Shown: positions 16,321 through 24,687, counted from the stretch's first letter. The stretch is DNA of 64,000 nucleotides from Gaiella sp038230035 (GCA_038230035.1 JBBRNX010000007.1:62001-126000), one strand, 5' to 3'. The notes: generated by a model from the letters alone, not told the origin. Made by a program: numbers and translations.

Positions 16321-16751
16321 TGGCGACGGACCGGACGGTCTCGACAACGTGGAACGGCTCGCTGCTCGCGGGTTCAGGGGTCATTCACGAAGCCGGGAGC
16401 GGCGCCTTCGGGCCGCTTCCGGTCAGCTGGGCGTCCCGCGCTGAGGAGGCGAACGGCAAGACCAGCCCCGAGGAGCTGATCGCCGCCGCGCACGCTTCCT
16501 GCTTCGCCATGCAGCTCTCGAGCCTGCTCGCCAAGGCGGACACTCCGGCCGATCAGCTCGAAACGTCGGCGACGGTCACCTTCCAGGTAGGCGAGGGGAT
16601 AACGAAGATCGCCCTGACCGTATGCGGGACCGTGCCCGGCATCGACGCCGCGATGTTCTCCGCCAAGGCTGCCGAGGCGAAGGCCGGCTGCCCGGTCTCG
16701 AAAGCGCTCGCTGCCGTTCCCGAGATCACGCTCGACGCCTCGCTCAGCTGA
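16320..16751 (+). CDS. OsmC-family peroxidase-like protein, copy 2
   Basis: A 143-residue paralogue of the preceding gene with the same layout: KTSPEELIAAAHASCFAMQ carries the first cysteine and KAGCPVSKALA the second. Both cysteines are retained, so it should be active. The overlapping stop/start implies that the two proteins are made together. Tandem divergent OsmC copies may form a heterodimer (the fold is an intertwined dimer) or differ in substrate. Confidence 0.88.
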   Translation: MATDRTVSTTWNGSLLAGSGVIHEAGSGAFGPLPVSWASRAEEANGKTSPEELIAAAHASCFAMQLSSLLAKADTPADQLETSATVTFQVGEGITKIALTVCGTVPGIDAAMFSAKAAEAKAGCPVSKALAAVPEITLDASLS

Positions 16752-16757
16752 CGCGGC

Positions 16758-16763
16758 TAGCAT
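16758..16763 (+). promoter_or_regulatory. Candidate -10 element TAGCAT
   Basis: TAGCAT plus six bases precedes the prfA ATG at 16770. Confidence 0.45.
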
Positions 16764-16769
16764 CGCCGC

Positions 16770-17810
16770 ATGGCCGGCATCGAACAGCTTGTCGACGAGC
16801 TGGAGCGCTCGTACCGCGAGCTGCAGGAGCGGTTGTCGGATCCGGCGGTCTACAACGACCATCGCGAGGCGGCCGACGTCGGCCGGCGGCTGAAGGAGCT
16901 CGAGACACCTCATCGGCTCGCCAAGGAGTGGCTGGCGGCGCAGGAGGATCTCGAGGCGGCGCGTGGCGACGCCGACCTGCGCGAGCTCGTCGACGAGTCG
17001 GAGGCGCGGGTCACGCAGCTCGAGGAGGACCTCGCGCTCGCGCTCGTCGAGCGCGATCCGGCCGACTCGAAGGACGTGATCGTCGAGATCCGCCAGGGTG
17101 TCGGCGGGGACGAAGCGGGGATCTGGGCAGGCGATCTCTACCGGATGCTGTCCCGCTACGCCGAACGCCTGGGAGACAAGATCGAGGTTCTGTCGGCAAA
17201 CGAGGGCGAGTCGGGCGGGTTCAAGGAGGTCGTGTTCGCGGTGAAGGGCGACGGCGCCTACTCCGTGTTCAAGTTCGAAGGCGGCACCCACCGTGTGCAG
17301 CGGGTCCCCGAGACGGAGTCGCAGGGAAGAACACACACGTCGACCGCGACGGTCGCGGTGATGCCCGAGGTCGAGGAGGTCGAGGTCGAGATCGAGGAGA
17401 AGGATCTCAAGATCGACGTCTACCGTTCGACCGGCCCTGGCGGGCAGAGCGTCAACACGACCGACTCGGCAGTGCGGATCACGCATGTCCCGACGGGGCT
17501 TGTCGTCTCGATGCAGGACGAGAAGTCGCAGCTCCAGAACAAGACGAAGGCGCTGCGCGTTCTGCGCGCGCGGCTGTACGAGCGCGAGCGGGAGAAGCGG
17601 CAGGCCGAGGTCGCTGCGCAGCGCAAGGCGCAAGTGGGCACTGGCGAGCGCGCGGAGAAGATCCGCACCTACAACTACCCGGAGAACCGTGTCACCGACC
17701 ACCGAATCAAGCTCACGGTGCACCGGCTCGACCAGGTCCTGCAAGGCGATCTGGGCGAGTTCACGGAGGCGCTACGGGCCGAGGAGCAGCGCCGCGCGCT
17801 CGAAAGCTGA
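16770..17810 (+). CDS. prfA: Peptide chain release factor 1
   Basis: A 346-residue class I release factor. The catalytic GGQ is in STGPGGQSVNTTDSAV, and the domain that recognises UAA/UAG lies upstream of it. It carries the substrate glutamine modified by PrmC, which is encoded just downstream. The sequence is somewhat short at the N-terminus but complete. Two identical palindromes follow the stop codon before prmC. Confidence 0.96.
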   Translation: MAGIEQLVDELERSYRELQERLSDPAVYNDHREAADVGRRLKELETPHRLAKEWLAAQEDLEAARGDADLRELVDESEARVTQLEEDLALALVERDPADSKDVIVEIRQGVGGDEAGIWAGDLYRMLSRYAERLGDKIEVLSANEGESGGFKEVVFAVKGDGAYSVFKFEGGTHRVQRVPETESQGRTHTSTATVAVMPEVEEVEVEIEEKDLKIDVYRSTGPGGQSVNTTDSAVRITHVPTGLVVSMQDEKSQLQNKTKALRVLRARLYEREREKRQAEVAAQRKAQVGTGERAEKIRTYNYPENRVTDHRIKLTVHRLDQVLQGDLGEFTEALRAEEQRRALES

Positions 17811-17833
17811 CCTTGTGTTACTGAAACACAAGG
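17811..17833. repeat. Palindrome CCTTGTGTT-ACTGA-AACACAAGG, copy 1
   Basis: A 23-base inverted repeat with 9-base arms and loop ACTGA. It begins on the base after the prfA TGA. The second copy starts 59 bases downstream. Confidence 0.75.
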
Positions 17834-17869
17834 AACCCCGAGTGGGCGCCGTGTGGCCGTGGAGCTATG

Positions 17870-17892
17870 CCTTGTGTTACTGAAACACAAGG
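17870..17892. repeat. Palindrome CCTTGTGTT-ACTGA-AACACAAGG, copy 2
   Basis: Identical to the copy at 17811-17833. It ends one base before the prmC ATG at 17894, so it occupies the place where a ribosome-binding site would be. Confidence 0.75.
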
Positions 17893-17893
17893 C

Positions 17894-18727
17894 ATGACGG
17901 AGGGCAGTCTCACGGTAGGGGAGGTGCTTCGTCGCTCGACCGAGCATCTGGCGGCGAGGGGGTGCGAGTCGCCGCGGCTCGATGCCGAGCTGCTGCTGGC
18001 GCACGCGCTCGGGATGGCGCGCATCGACCTCTACATGGCATTCGATCGGCCGGTGGCCGAGGACGAGCTCGGCGCCGCGCGCGTCCTTGTCACGCGTCGT
18101 GCGAGCCGCGAGCCGGTGCAGCACATCCTCGGTCAGTGGGGCTTCCGGCGGCTGACGCTACGGGTCGACGGGCGGGCGTTGATCCCGCGACCCGAGACCG
18201 AAATCGTCGTCGAACGCTGCCTCGCGCTGCTCGCGGAGCGGGAGCGCCCTCGGGTGCTCGACGTCGGCACCGGGAGCGGCGCGATTGGGCTGGCGCTTGC
18301 CGACGAACATCCGGGTGCACAAGTCACGGGCGTCGACATCTCGCCGGCTGCGCTGACGCTCGCTCGTGAAAACGCCGACCTGACCGGTCTCGAGATCGAG
18401 CTCGAGGAACACGATCTGTTCATGGGGTTGCCGGCCGGTCCGTGGGATCTCGTCGTGTCGAACGCGCCGTACATCGCGCCTGGCGAGGCCCTGCCGCCGG
18501 AGGTTCACGGCTGGGACCCCCATGTCGCCCTGTTCGGGCAGGACGCTGTACCTGCGGTCGCGCGCGGTGCTTCCCACGTGCTCTCCGATGCTGGCGCCCT
18601 CGTCCTCGAGGTCGGCGACGGGCAGGCAACCGATGTCGCCGAGCTGCTCTGCGAGCTCGGGTTGCGCGACGTTCGGATCACGCCAGACCTCGCCGGTCGG
18701 GAGCGGGTCGTCGAGGGCCGCCGGTGA
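17894..18727 (+). CDS. prmC: Release factor glutamine methyltransferase with NAPY in place of NPPY
   Basis: A 277-residue PrmC/HemK. It has an N-terminal helical domain, RPETE at 99-103, the SAM motif VLDVGTGSGAIGLAL (121-135) and VTGVDIS. The catalytic motif, normally NPPY, reads NAPY (Asn190-Tyr193). Asn, second Pro and Tyr are kept, so glutamine methylation of RF1/RF2 is still likely. The ATG at 17894 is chosen. The in-frame ATG at 17867 would force the palindromic repeat into the protein. Confidence 0.9.
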   Translation: MTEGSLTVGEVLRRSTEHLAARGCESPRLDAELLLAHALGMARIDLYMAFDRPVAEDELGAARVLVTRRASREPVQHILGQWGFRRLTLRVDGRALIPRPETEIVVERCLALLAERERPRVLDVGTGSGAIGLALADEHPGAQVTGVDISPAALTLARENADLTGLEIELEEHDLFMGLPAGPWDLVVSNAPYIAPGEALPPEVHGWDPHVALFGQDAVPAVARGASHVLSDAGALVLEVGDGQATDVAELLCELGLRDVRITPDLAGRERVVEGRR

Positions 18728-19326
18728 GCGCCACCGCGGTCGCGGCGATTCGCGCTGGCGGTGTCGTCGTTCTGCCGACGGACACGGTCTACGGGCTCGC
18801 TGCGGATGCCTTTCGCGTCGAGGCTCGCGATGCGCTCTACGCGTTGAAAGGGCGGGACGTTCGCCAACCGTCGGCGCTTGTTGCGGCGACGCTGGCGGTG
18901 CTCTTCGAATGCGTCCCGGAGCTCGAGGGACGTTCGGCGGCGATCGCGCAGGCGCTCCTCCCGGGTCCGTACACACTTCTCGTGCCGAATCCAGCTCGGC
19001 GGTTTGCCTGGCTCTGCGGCGACGACCAGACGACGCTCGGCGTCCGCGTGCCGGCGCTCGCCGGGGCGGCGCGCGACGTTCTCGGGCAGGTGGGGGCGGT
19101 CGTAGCGACGAGTGCGAACCTTCCGGGCGGAGAGGAGCCGCGGCGACTCGCGGATGTCCCTGCGGCCTTGCGGTCGGCTGCCGCAGCAGTCGTCGACGGA
19201 GGCGAGCTGCTCGGTATCGCCTCGACCGTCCTCGACGTGACCGGCGCCGAGCCACGCGTCGTTCGCGACGGTGCGGGCGACGTCGCGGCGGCGCTCGCCA
19301 AGATCGCGACGCTCCAGTTCGGATGA
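18724..19326 (+). CDS. tsaC: L-threonylcarbamoyladenylate synthase (YrdC/Sua5 domain)
   Basis: A 200-residue single-domain enzyme. LPTDTVYGLAADAF, the KGRD substrate/ATP motif, and TSANLPGG with STVLDVTG near the end match the YrdC family. It makes threonylcarbamoyl-AMP for t6A37 of ANN-decoding tRNAs. No C-terminal Sua5 domain is present. The GTG start overlaps the prmC stop (GTGA), so the genes are coupled. Confidence 0.93.
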   Translation: MSATAVAAIRAGGVVVLPTDTVYGLAADAFRVEARDALYALKGRDVRQPSALVAATLAVLFECVPELEGRSAAIAQALLPGPYTLLVPNPARRFAWLCGDDQTTLGVRVPALAGAARDVLGQVGAVVATSANLPGGEEPRRLADVPAALRSAAAAVVDGGELLGIASTVLDVTGAEPRVVRDGAGDVAAALAKIATLQFG

Positions 19327-19345
19327 TCTTCGCCTCGCGACCCCG

Positions 19346-19367
19346 GTGCCTGTCACGTGACAGGCAC
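19346..19367. repeat. Perfect 22-base palindrome, GCCTGTC-N4-GACAGGC family, copy 1
   Basis: Arms GTGCCTGTCAC and GTGACAGGCAC. The 18-base core matches the palindrome at 23513-23534 except for the central four bases (ACGT here, CCGG there). It lies between tsaC and the GntR regulator. Confidence 0.8.
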
Positions 19368-19411
19368 GGGCTGGAAAGGCGTACGCGTTTGTAGCGACAT
19401 CCCCCGATCTG

Positions 19412-19426
19412 TATATTCGCGATATA
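19412..19426. promoter_or_regulatory. AT-rich inverted repeat upstream of the GntR gene
   Basis: TATAT-TCGCG-ATATA lies 7 bases before the GTG at 19433 and stands out in a GC-rich background. It is a good candidate for the combined promoter -10 region and autoregulatory GntR operator. Confidence 0.4.
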
Positions 19427-19432
19427 TCAAGC

Positions 19433-20098
19433 GTGTTGACACCCCGCCTTCATCAGCCTGAGGCTGCTCACGCCCGGTCGCTCAGCGATCAGGCGTACTT
19501 CCAGCTGCGTGACCTCATCGTCTCGCTGGAACTTGAGCCGGGGTCACTCGTCCGCGAGCCTGAGCTGATGGAGCGACTCGGCCTGGGGCGCACGCCTGTA
19601 CGCGAGGCGCTGCGACGGCTCGCCCAGGAGCGCCTTGTGGACGTGTACCCGCGGCAGGGGATCTTCGTTTCGCGGGTCGACGTCGGCGATCTCGGGGCGC
19701 TGTCTGAGGTGCGGCACTCGCTCGAGGCGTTCGCCGGCCGGCTGGCGGCGGAGCGCGCGACGAGCACCGAGCGTGACGAAGCCGCAGCGCTGCTCCGGGA
19801 GCTCGAGCAGGCGGCGGGGGAGCACGACGAACGGACGTTGATCGAGCTCGACCAGCGCATCCACCGCCATGTCTATCGCTGCGCGCACAACCCGTTCCTC
19901 GAGGCGACGCTGAACGAGTACTACGTGCTCACCTTGCGGATCTGGTTCGTCGCGCTCGACCGGGTGAGCCTCGAGGACGCGGTGCAGGAGCATCGGTCGC
20001 TGCTCGAGGCAATTCGCGACCGGGACGGCGACCGGGCTGAGCAGACGATGAGAGAGCACGTCGAACGGTTCGAGCGCGCGATCCGGGACGCGCTGTGA
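19433..20098 (+). CDS. GntR-family transcriptional regulator, FCD subfamily
   Basis: A 221-residue regulator. The N-terminal winged helix (LREPELMERLG-like segment, then RTPVREALRRLAQERLV) is followed by an all-helical FCD ligand domain containing the metal-ligand type pattern Asp..His..His (ELDQRIHRHVYRCAHNPF). It lies directly upstream of a dimethylglycine-dehydrogenase-like operon in the same direction, so it probably senses a methylamine, a carboxylate or an intermediate of that pathway. A TTG at 19436 is an alternative start. Confidence 0.9.
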   Translation: MLTPRLHQPEAAHARSLSDQAYFQLRDLIVSLELEPGSLVREPELMERLGLGRTPVREALRRLAQERLVDVYPRQGIFVSRVDVGDLGALSEVRHSLEAFAGRLAAERATSTERDEAAALLRELEQAAGEHDERTLIELDQRIHRHVYRCAHNPFLEATLNEYYVLTLRIWFVALDRVSLEDAVQEHRSLLEAIRDRDGDRAEQTMREHVERFERAIRDAL

Positions 20099-20133
20099 GA
20101 GAACACACATCGCAACGAGCGGAGGAGACGGTC

Positions 20134-20205
20134 ATGAGCGTAGGCTCGACGGAGCTCATCAGGGAGCGGAGGCGGCGGCTGTTCCCGCGCCGGGAGCGGG
20201 TATGA
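20134..20205 (+). CDS. Predicted 23-residue basic peptide coupled to the oxidoreductase gene
   Basis: A short frame from ATG 20134 to TGA 20203-20205. GGAGGAG at 20121-20127 gives it one of the best ribosome-binding sites in the window. The peptide starts MSVGSTELIRERRRRL and ends FPRRERV, with nine arginines in 23 residues. Its stop overlaps the ATG of the next gene (ATGA). It may be a leader peptide that sets translation of the oxidoreductase, or a small functional protein. I recognise no family. Confidence 0.5.
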   Translation: MSVGSTELIRERRRRLFPRRERV

Positions 20206-22718
20206 GCGAGTTCGCGGACAGCGCGCGGGCGGTCGTGATCGGCTGCGGCATCGTCGGCAACAGCCTGGCGTACCACCTGACCCGGCAGGGCTGGACCGAC
20301 GTCGTCCTGATCGACAAGGGCCCGCTGCCGAACCCGGGCGGGTCCACAGGTCACGCCTCGAACTTCATCTTCCCGGTTGACCATTCGAAGGAGATGACGC
20401 AGCTGACGCTGGAGTCGCAGGGCCAGTACATCGAGCTCGGTGTCAACACCGAGTGCGGCGGGATCGAGGTCGCGCGCACCGAGGAGCGCATGGAGGAGCT
20501 GCGCCGGCGGATGGCGTCGGCGAAGTCGTGGGGGGTCGATTCCGCGCGGCTCGTGACGCCGGCGGAGATCAAGGAGCTCGTGCCGTTCATCGACGAGTCG
20601 ATCCTGCTCGGCGGCTTCTACTCCCCGACGGTTTCGGTCGTCGACTCGCTTCGCGCTGGCACGCTCATGCGCGAGGCTGCGGTCGAGTCCGGCGCGCTCA
20701 CGGTCTTCGCGAGCACCGAAGTCGCGGGGATCGACGTCGAGCATGGTCGCGTGACGCGCGTCCGCACCTCGCGCGGGGACATCGAGGCCGAGACGGTCGT
20801 CATCGCGTGCGGCGTCTGGGGCCCGTTGCTCGCGGCGATGGCCGGCGCACGGATTCCGCTCGTTCCGATGGTGCACCAGATGATCGACATCGGGCCGGTG
20901 CCCCGGTTCGAGAAGACCAGCAAGGCGATCGAATATCCGATCGTGCGCGACATGGACGTCCTCATGTACGAGCGCCAGGACGGGATCGGGCTCGAAGTCG
21001 GGTCGTATGCGCACCGCTCCATCCAGCACGACCCCGAGGAGATCCCCTCGATCGAAGCAGCTGCGCTGTCACCGACCGAGTTCCCGTTCACGCAGACGGA
21101 CTTCGACCCGCAGCTCGCCGACGCGCTCGACCTGATGCCGGAGATCGTCGGCGACGAGTCGGTCGGCGTGAAGTACTCGATCAACGGCCTGATCTCGCTC
21201 ACACCCGACGGGATGCCCATCCTCGGCGAGACGCCCGAGGTGAAGGGACTCTGGTCGGCGGCGGCGGTCTGGGTGAAGGAGGGGCCTGGCGTCGGCAAGT
21301 CGCTCGCCGAGTGGATGGTGCACGGCGAGTCGCACATCGATCTGCATTCGTCCGACATCAGCCGCTTCCACCCGCATCAGCAGACGCGTGCGCATGTACG
21401 GGCGCGGACGTTCGAGGCGTTCCCGAAGACGTACGGCATCGTCCATCCGTCCGAGCAGTGGGCAAGCGACCGTAACCTCCGCCTCTCGCCGATGCACGAG
21501 CGGCAGAAGGAGCTCGGCGCGGTGTTCTACGAGGCGGCGGGGTGGGAGCGGCCGCAGTGGTACGAGGCGAACGAGCCACTCGTCGCGCGCTACGGCGTGG
21601 CCGCGCGCGAGGCTGAGTGGGACGCGCGCTGGTGGTCGCCGATCATCAATGCCGAGCATCTCGCGATGCGTGAACACGCGGGGCTCTTCGATCTCTCGGC
21701 GTTTGCGATCTTTGATGTGAACGGCGCGGGCGCGCTCGACGCGTTGCAGCGTGCGGTGCTGGCGCAGGTCGATGTCGCCGTCGGTCGCGTCGTGTACACG
21801 CCGGTGCTCGGTCGCGGCGGCGGCTTCAAGTCCGACCTGACGATCATGCGGCTCGGCGACGACTCCTTCCGCATCGTCACCGGCGGGGCGCATGGGATGG
21901 CCGACAAGAAGCTGTTCGCGGATCTGCTTCCGGCGGACGGCTCGGCGTCTCTCGTGGACGTTACGACCGCGTGGACCACGATCGGTGTCTGGGGCCCCCG
22001 CGCGCGCGACATCCTCGCAGCCGTCACCTCCGACGATGTCTCGAACGAGGCCTTCCCATTCGGCACGTGTCGCACGATCGAGATCGGCTCGCAGCTCGTT
22101 CTCGCGTCGCGGATCTCGTACGTCGGTGACCTCGGCTGGGAGCTCTACGTGCCGATCGAGCAGGGCGCGCGGCTGTGGGATGTCCTCTGGGAGGCGGGCC
22201 GGCCGCACTCGCTGACTGCGTGCGGGATCGGCGTCTACGGCACGACGGGCCGGCTCGAGAAGTGCTACCGCGCGTATGCCGCGGAGCTCGAGAGCGAGTA
22301 CACGGTCGTCGAGGCGGGAATGCAGCGGCCGAAGGTCAAGGAGCAGGATTTCGTCGGCAAGGAGTCGCATCTGCGCCACCGTGAGGAGGAGCCAGCGGCG
22401 ATTCTCTGCACGTTGACGATCGACGACCACAGCTCCGCGAGCGGGCTCGCACGGTATCCGTTGGGTCGGGAGCCGATCACGTTGCGCGACGGCACACCGC
22501 TCACGGACGCGAAGGGCCGCCGCTCGTATGTCACAAGCGCGGGCACCGGGCCGTCGGTCGGCAAGTACATCCTCATGGCATACCTGCCGCCCGAGTACGC
22601 GGTCGAGGGCTCGCAGGAGCTTGCGGTCGAATACATGACGGAGCGCTTCCCGGTGACGGTCGACGTCGTCGGGCCGCGGCCGATCTTCGATCCGGAGAAC
22701 GCGAGGATCCGTTCGTGA
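20202..22718 (+). CDS. FAD-dependent dimethylglycine/sarcosine dehydrogenase-GcvT fusion
   Basis: An 838-residue two-part enzyme. The N-terminal DAO-type FAD domain has VVIGCGIVGNSLAYHL (11-26) and GGSTGHAS with His51 where DMGDH attaches FAD covalently. The C-terminal half (from about 430) is a GcvT/folate domain with GVYGTTGRLEKCYRAY near its end. The family removes N-methyl groups as CH2-tetrahydrofolate and passes electrons to ETF. The neighbours fit exactly: a dedicated etfB/etfA pair, a membrane ETF oxidoreductase and glyA. Dimethylglycine or sarcosine is the likely substrate. It overlaps both flanking genes by four bases. Confidence 0.9.
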   Translation: MSEFADSARAVVIGCGIVGNSLAYHLTRQGWTDVVLIDKGPLPNPGGSTGHASNFIFPVDHSKEMTQLTLESQGQYIELGVNTECGGIEVARTEERMEELRRRMASAKSWGVDSARLVTPAEIKELVPFIDESILLGGFYSPTVSVVDSLRAGTLMREAAVESGALTVFASTEVAGIDVEHGRVTRVRTSRGDIEAETVVIACGVWGPLLAAMAGARIPLVPMVHQMIDIGPVPRFEKTSKAIEYPIVRDMDVLMYERQDGIGLEVGSYAHRSIQHDPEEIPSIEAAALSPTEFPFTQTDFDPQLADALDLMPEIVGDESVGVKYSINGLISLTPDGMPILGETPEVKGLWSAAAVWVKEGPGVGKSLAEWMVHGESHIDLHSSDISRFHPHQQTRAHVRARTFEAFPKTYGIVHPSEQWASDRNLRLSPMHERQKELGAVFYEAAGWERPQWYEANEPLVARYGVAAREAEWDARWWSPIINAEHLAMREHAGLFDLSAFAIFDVNGAGALDALQRAVLAQVDVAVGRVVYTPVLGRGGGFKSDLTIMRLGDDSFRIVTGGAHGMADKKLFADLLPADGSASLVDVTTAWTTIGVWGPRARDILAAVTSDDVSNEAFPFGTCRTIEIGSQLVLASRISYVGDLGWELYVPIEQGARLWDVLWEAGRPHSLTACGIGVYGTTGRLEKCYRAYAAELESEYTVVEAGMQRPKVKEQDFVGKESHLRHREEEPAAILCTLTIDDHSSASGLARYPLGREPITLRDGTPLTDAKGRRSYVTSAGTGPSVGKYILMAYLPPEYAVEGSQELAVEYMTERFPVTVDVVGPRPIFDPENARIRS

Positions 22719-23470
22719 ACGTCTTGACCTGTGTGAAGCGCGTCCCGATGACGGGCGGCACGATCGTCTTGACCGAGGACGAGCAGGCAATCGAGACGCG
22801 CCATCTCGGCTTCACGATCAGCCCGCACGAGGAGTGTGGGGTGGAGGAGGCGGTGCGGCTCGTGGAAGCGCACGGCGGGGAGTCCGTTGTCCTCACCCTT
22901 GGGCCGGCCGAAGCCGAGGAGCAGCTGCGCGACTGCATGGCGATCGGCGCAGACCGCGCGATTCACCTTGTGACGGACGGCGAGGAGTGGGATCCGCAGG
23001 CGACCGCGGCAGCGGTCGTCGATGCGATCCGCGCCGACGGCACGGCGTATGCCCTCATCCTGTTCGGGAACGAGTCCGCCGACGCCGGTAACTACCAGGT
23101 TGCGATCCGCGTCGCGCACGCGCTCGGGCTGCCGGTCGTCTCGGGGATCAAGGGGATCGGGGTCTCGGACGGTCAGCTGCGCTGCGAACGCGAGTCGGGC
23201 GGCGGGCGCGACGTCTACGAGCTGCCGCTGCCGGCTGTCGTCTCGGTGCTCGAAGGGCTGAATCTGCCGCGCTATCCGTCGGTGCCGGGACGGATGCGAG
23301 CGAAGTCGAAGCCGGTTGCGGCATCGATCCCGAGTCGCCCTGAGTCGCGTCTCGAACGGAAGCGGCTCGTCGTGCCGGCGGGTCAGGGCAAGCAGGCTGA
23401 GATCCTCGGCCAGGGCGCGGATGCGGCGCCGCGCGTCGTGGAGATCCTGCAACAGATCGGTGTTCTCTGA
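22715..23470 (+). CDS. etfB2: Electron transfer flavoprotein beta subunit, second copy
   Basis: A 251-residue ETF beta-like protein beginning MNVLTCVKRVPM, with VVLTLGPAEAEEQLRDCMAIGADRA reduced to its AMP-site core and the GRMRAKSKP recognition loop. It is clearly divergent from etfB at 6916. The GTG start overlaps the dehydrogenase stop (GTGA), so this pair is probably dedicated to that enzyme. It ends 76 bases before etfA2, a gap that contains a perfect palindrome. Confidence 0.92.
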   Translation: MNVLTCVKRVPMTGGTIVLTEDEQAIETRHLGFTISPHEECGVEEAVRLVEAHGGESVVLTLGPAEAEEQLRDCMAIGADRAIHLVTDGEEWDPQATAAAVVDAIRADGTAYALILFGNESADAGNYQVAIRVAHALGLPVVSGIKGIGVSDGQLRCERESGGGRDVYELPLPAVVSVLEGLNLPRYPSVPGRMRAKSKPVAASIPSRPESRLERKRLVVPAGQGKQAEILGQGADAAPRVVEILQQIGVL

Positions 23471-23512
23471 TGGCGGCGCTTCCAGTCGCGAACCGGTCAC
23501 AGTTCTGTGCGC

Positions 23513-23534
23513 TCGCCTGTCCCGGGACAGGCGA
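23513..23534. repeat. Perfect 22-base palindrome, GCCTGTC-N4-GACAGGC family, copy 2
   Basis: Arms TCGCCTGTCCC and GGGACAGGCGA, within the etfB2-etfA2 gap. Its core is shared with the copy at 19346-19367. It may modulate expression inside the operon or simply be an inserted repeat. Confidence 0.8.
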
Positions 23535-23546
23535 AGGGTCGAGATC

Positions 23547-24509
23547 GTGACGCCTTCGACACGGAAGGTGCTCGTGGTCATTGAGCACGCGGACGGCGCG
23601 CCGACCGAGCCGTCTCTGCAGGCGCTGACGTTCGCGCGTCCATTGGCGGCGGGCGAGCCACTGCACGCGCTCGCGGTCGGGCTTGCGCCGCGAGGGCTTG
23701 GCGACCACGGAGTCGGCACGTTGCACCTCGCCGAGCACGAGGCGTTCGGCTCGTACGCCCCTGCGGCGGTCGCGCGGAGTGTCGTCGAGACGATCCAGCG
23801 GCTCACCCCTTCCGCGGTCATCGCTGCCGGGAGCGAACTCGGCAACGAGGTGATGGCGCATGTCGCGGCGATGCTCGACCTGCCGCTGGCTGCGAACTGT
23901 GTCAGCGCGACCGGCGCCGACGTGACGCGGATCCGCTGGGGCGGCAGCCTGCTCGAAGAGGCGACGGTGCACGCCGACACGGTGCTGCTCACGGTTCAGC
24001 CCCATACTGTCGCGGTCGAAACCACGACCGCGGAAGAGCCTGCCGGCGAGCTGTTCACGCCGGAGCTCTCGGCCGCCGACCTCGCGGTGCGTGTCACCGG
24101 TCGGGTCGAGGCGGCCACGGGCGGCGTCTCGCTCGCCGATGCCAAGGTCGTCGTCTCAGCGGGCCGCGGTGCCGGGTCGGCCGAGGGCTTCGGGATCATC
24201 GAGGAGCTCGCAGGGCTGCTCGGCGGCGCCGTCGGCTGTTCGCGCGCGGTGACGATGGCCGGCTGGCGGCCGCACACCGATCAGGTTGGCCAGACAGGGA
24301 CGAAGATCGCGCCGGAGATCTACATCGCGTCCGGGATTAGCGGCGCAACGCAGCACATGGCCGGCTGCAAGGGTGCGAAGAAGATCCTCGCGATCAACAC
24401 CGACCCCGACGCACCGATCTTCGCGAGCGCCGACTACGGCGTGATCGGTGATCTGCGGGAGGTCGTTCCGGCGATCTCGGCGGAGATCAGGAGGGTCAAA
24501 GGGCTGTGA
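23547..24509 (+). CDS. etfA2: Electron transfer flavoprotein alpha subunit, second copy
   Basis: A 320-residue ETF alpha. The FAD domain shows VVSAGRGAGSAEGFGII, TDQVGQTGTKIAPEIY and GATQHMAGCKGAKKILAINT. The GTG at 23547 is chosen, with AAGGG about 8 bases upstream, because everything N-terminal to it in frame is arginine-rich and translates the palindrome. It pairs with etfB2 and should feed the Fe-S oxidoreductase encoded downstream. Confidence 0.92.
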   Translation: MTPSTRKVLVVIEHADGAPTEPSLQALTFARPLAAGEPLHALAVGLAPRGLGDHGVGTLHLAEHEAFGSYAPAAVARSVVETIQRLTPSAVIAAGSELGNEVMAHVAAMLDLPLAANCVSATGADVTRIRWGGSLLEEATVHADTVLLTVQPHTVAVETTTAEEPAGELFTPELSAADLAVRVTGRVEAATGGVSLADAKVVVSAGRGAGSAEGFGIIEELAGLLGGAVGCSRAVTMAGWRPHTDQVGQTGTKIAPEIYIASGISGATQHMAGCKGAKKILAINTDPDAPIFASADYGVIGDLREVVPAISAEIRRVKGL

Positions 24510-24526
24510 ACACCTACGCCTACTTA

Positions 24527-24686
24527 CCCCAGAAAGTGCTTCGCACTTCCTGGGGACCCCGATGCGGCTCGGTCGTGGGGGAAACCATGTTTCCCCCACG
24601 TGCCCCCTTCTTCTTTCGTCCCGTGGGAGAAACCGTGCGGTTTCCCCCATACTCCTTTCCACCCGTTCATAGGCCGGAGAACGGCC
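24527..24686. repeat. Array of four consecutive hairpins
   Basis: The gap before the Fe-S oxidoreductase holds four hairpins. At 24527-24555, CCCCAGAAAGTGC/GCACTTCCTGGGG has one mismatch. At 24574-24600, CGTGGGGGAAAC/GTTTCCCCCACG is a perfect 12-bp stem with loop CAT. At 24624-24649, TGGGAGAAACC/GGTTTCCCCCA has one mismatch. At 24672-24686, GGCCG/CGGCC has loop GAGAA. Hairpins 2 and 3 share the GGGGGAAAC-GTTTCCCCC theme. The last one hides the GGAG before the ATG at 24688. Confidence 0.75.
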
Positions 24687-24687
24687 C

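Noticed and set aside
17867..17893. Earlier ATG for prmC
   Set aside because: It would encode the repeat itself (PCVTETQG) and is absent from the PrmC fold.
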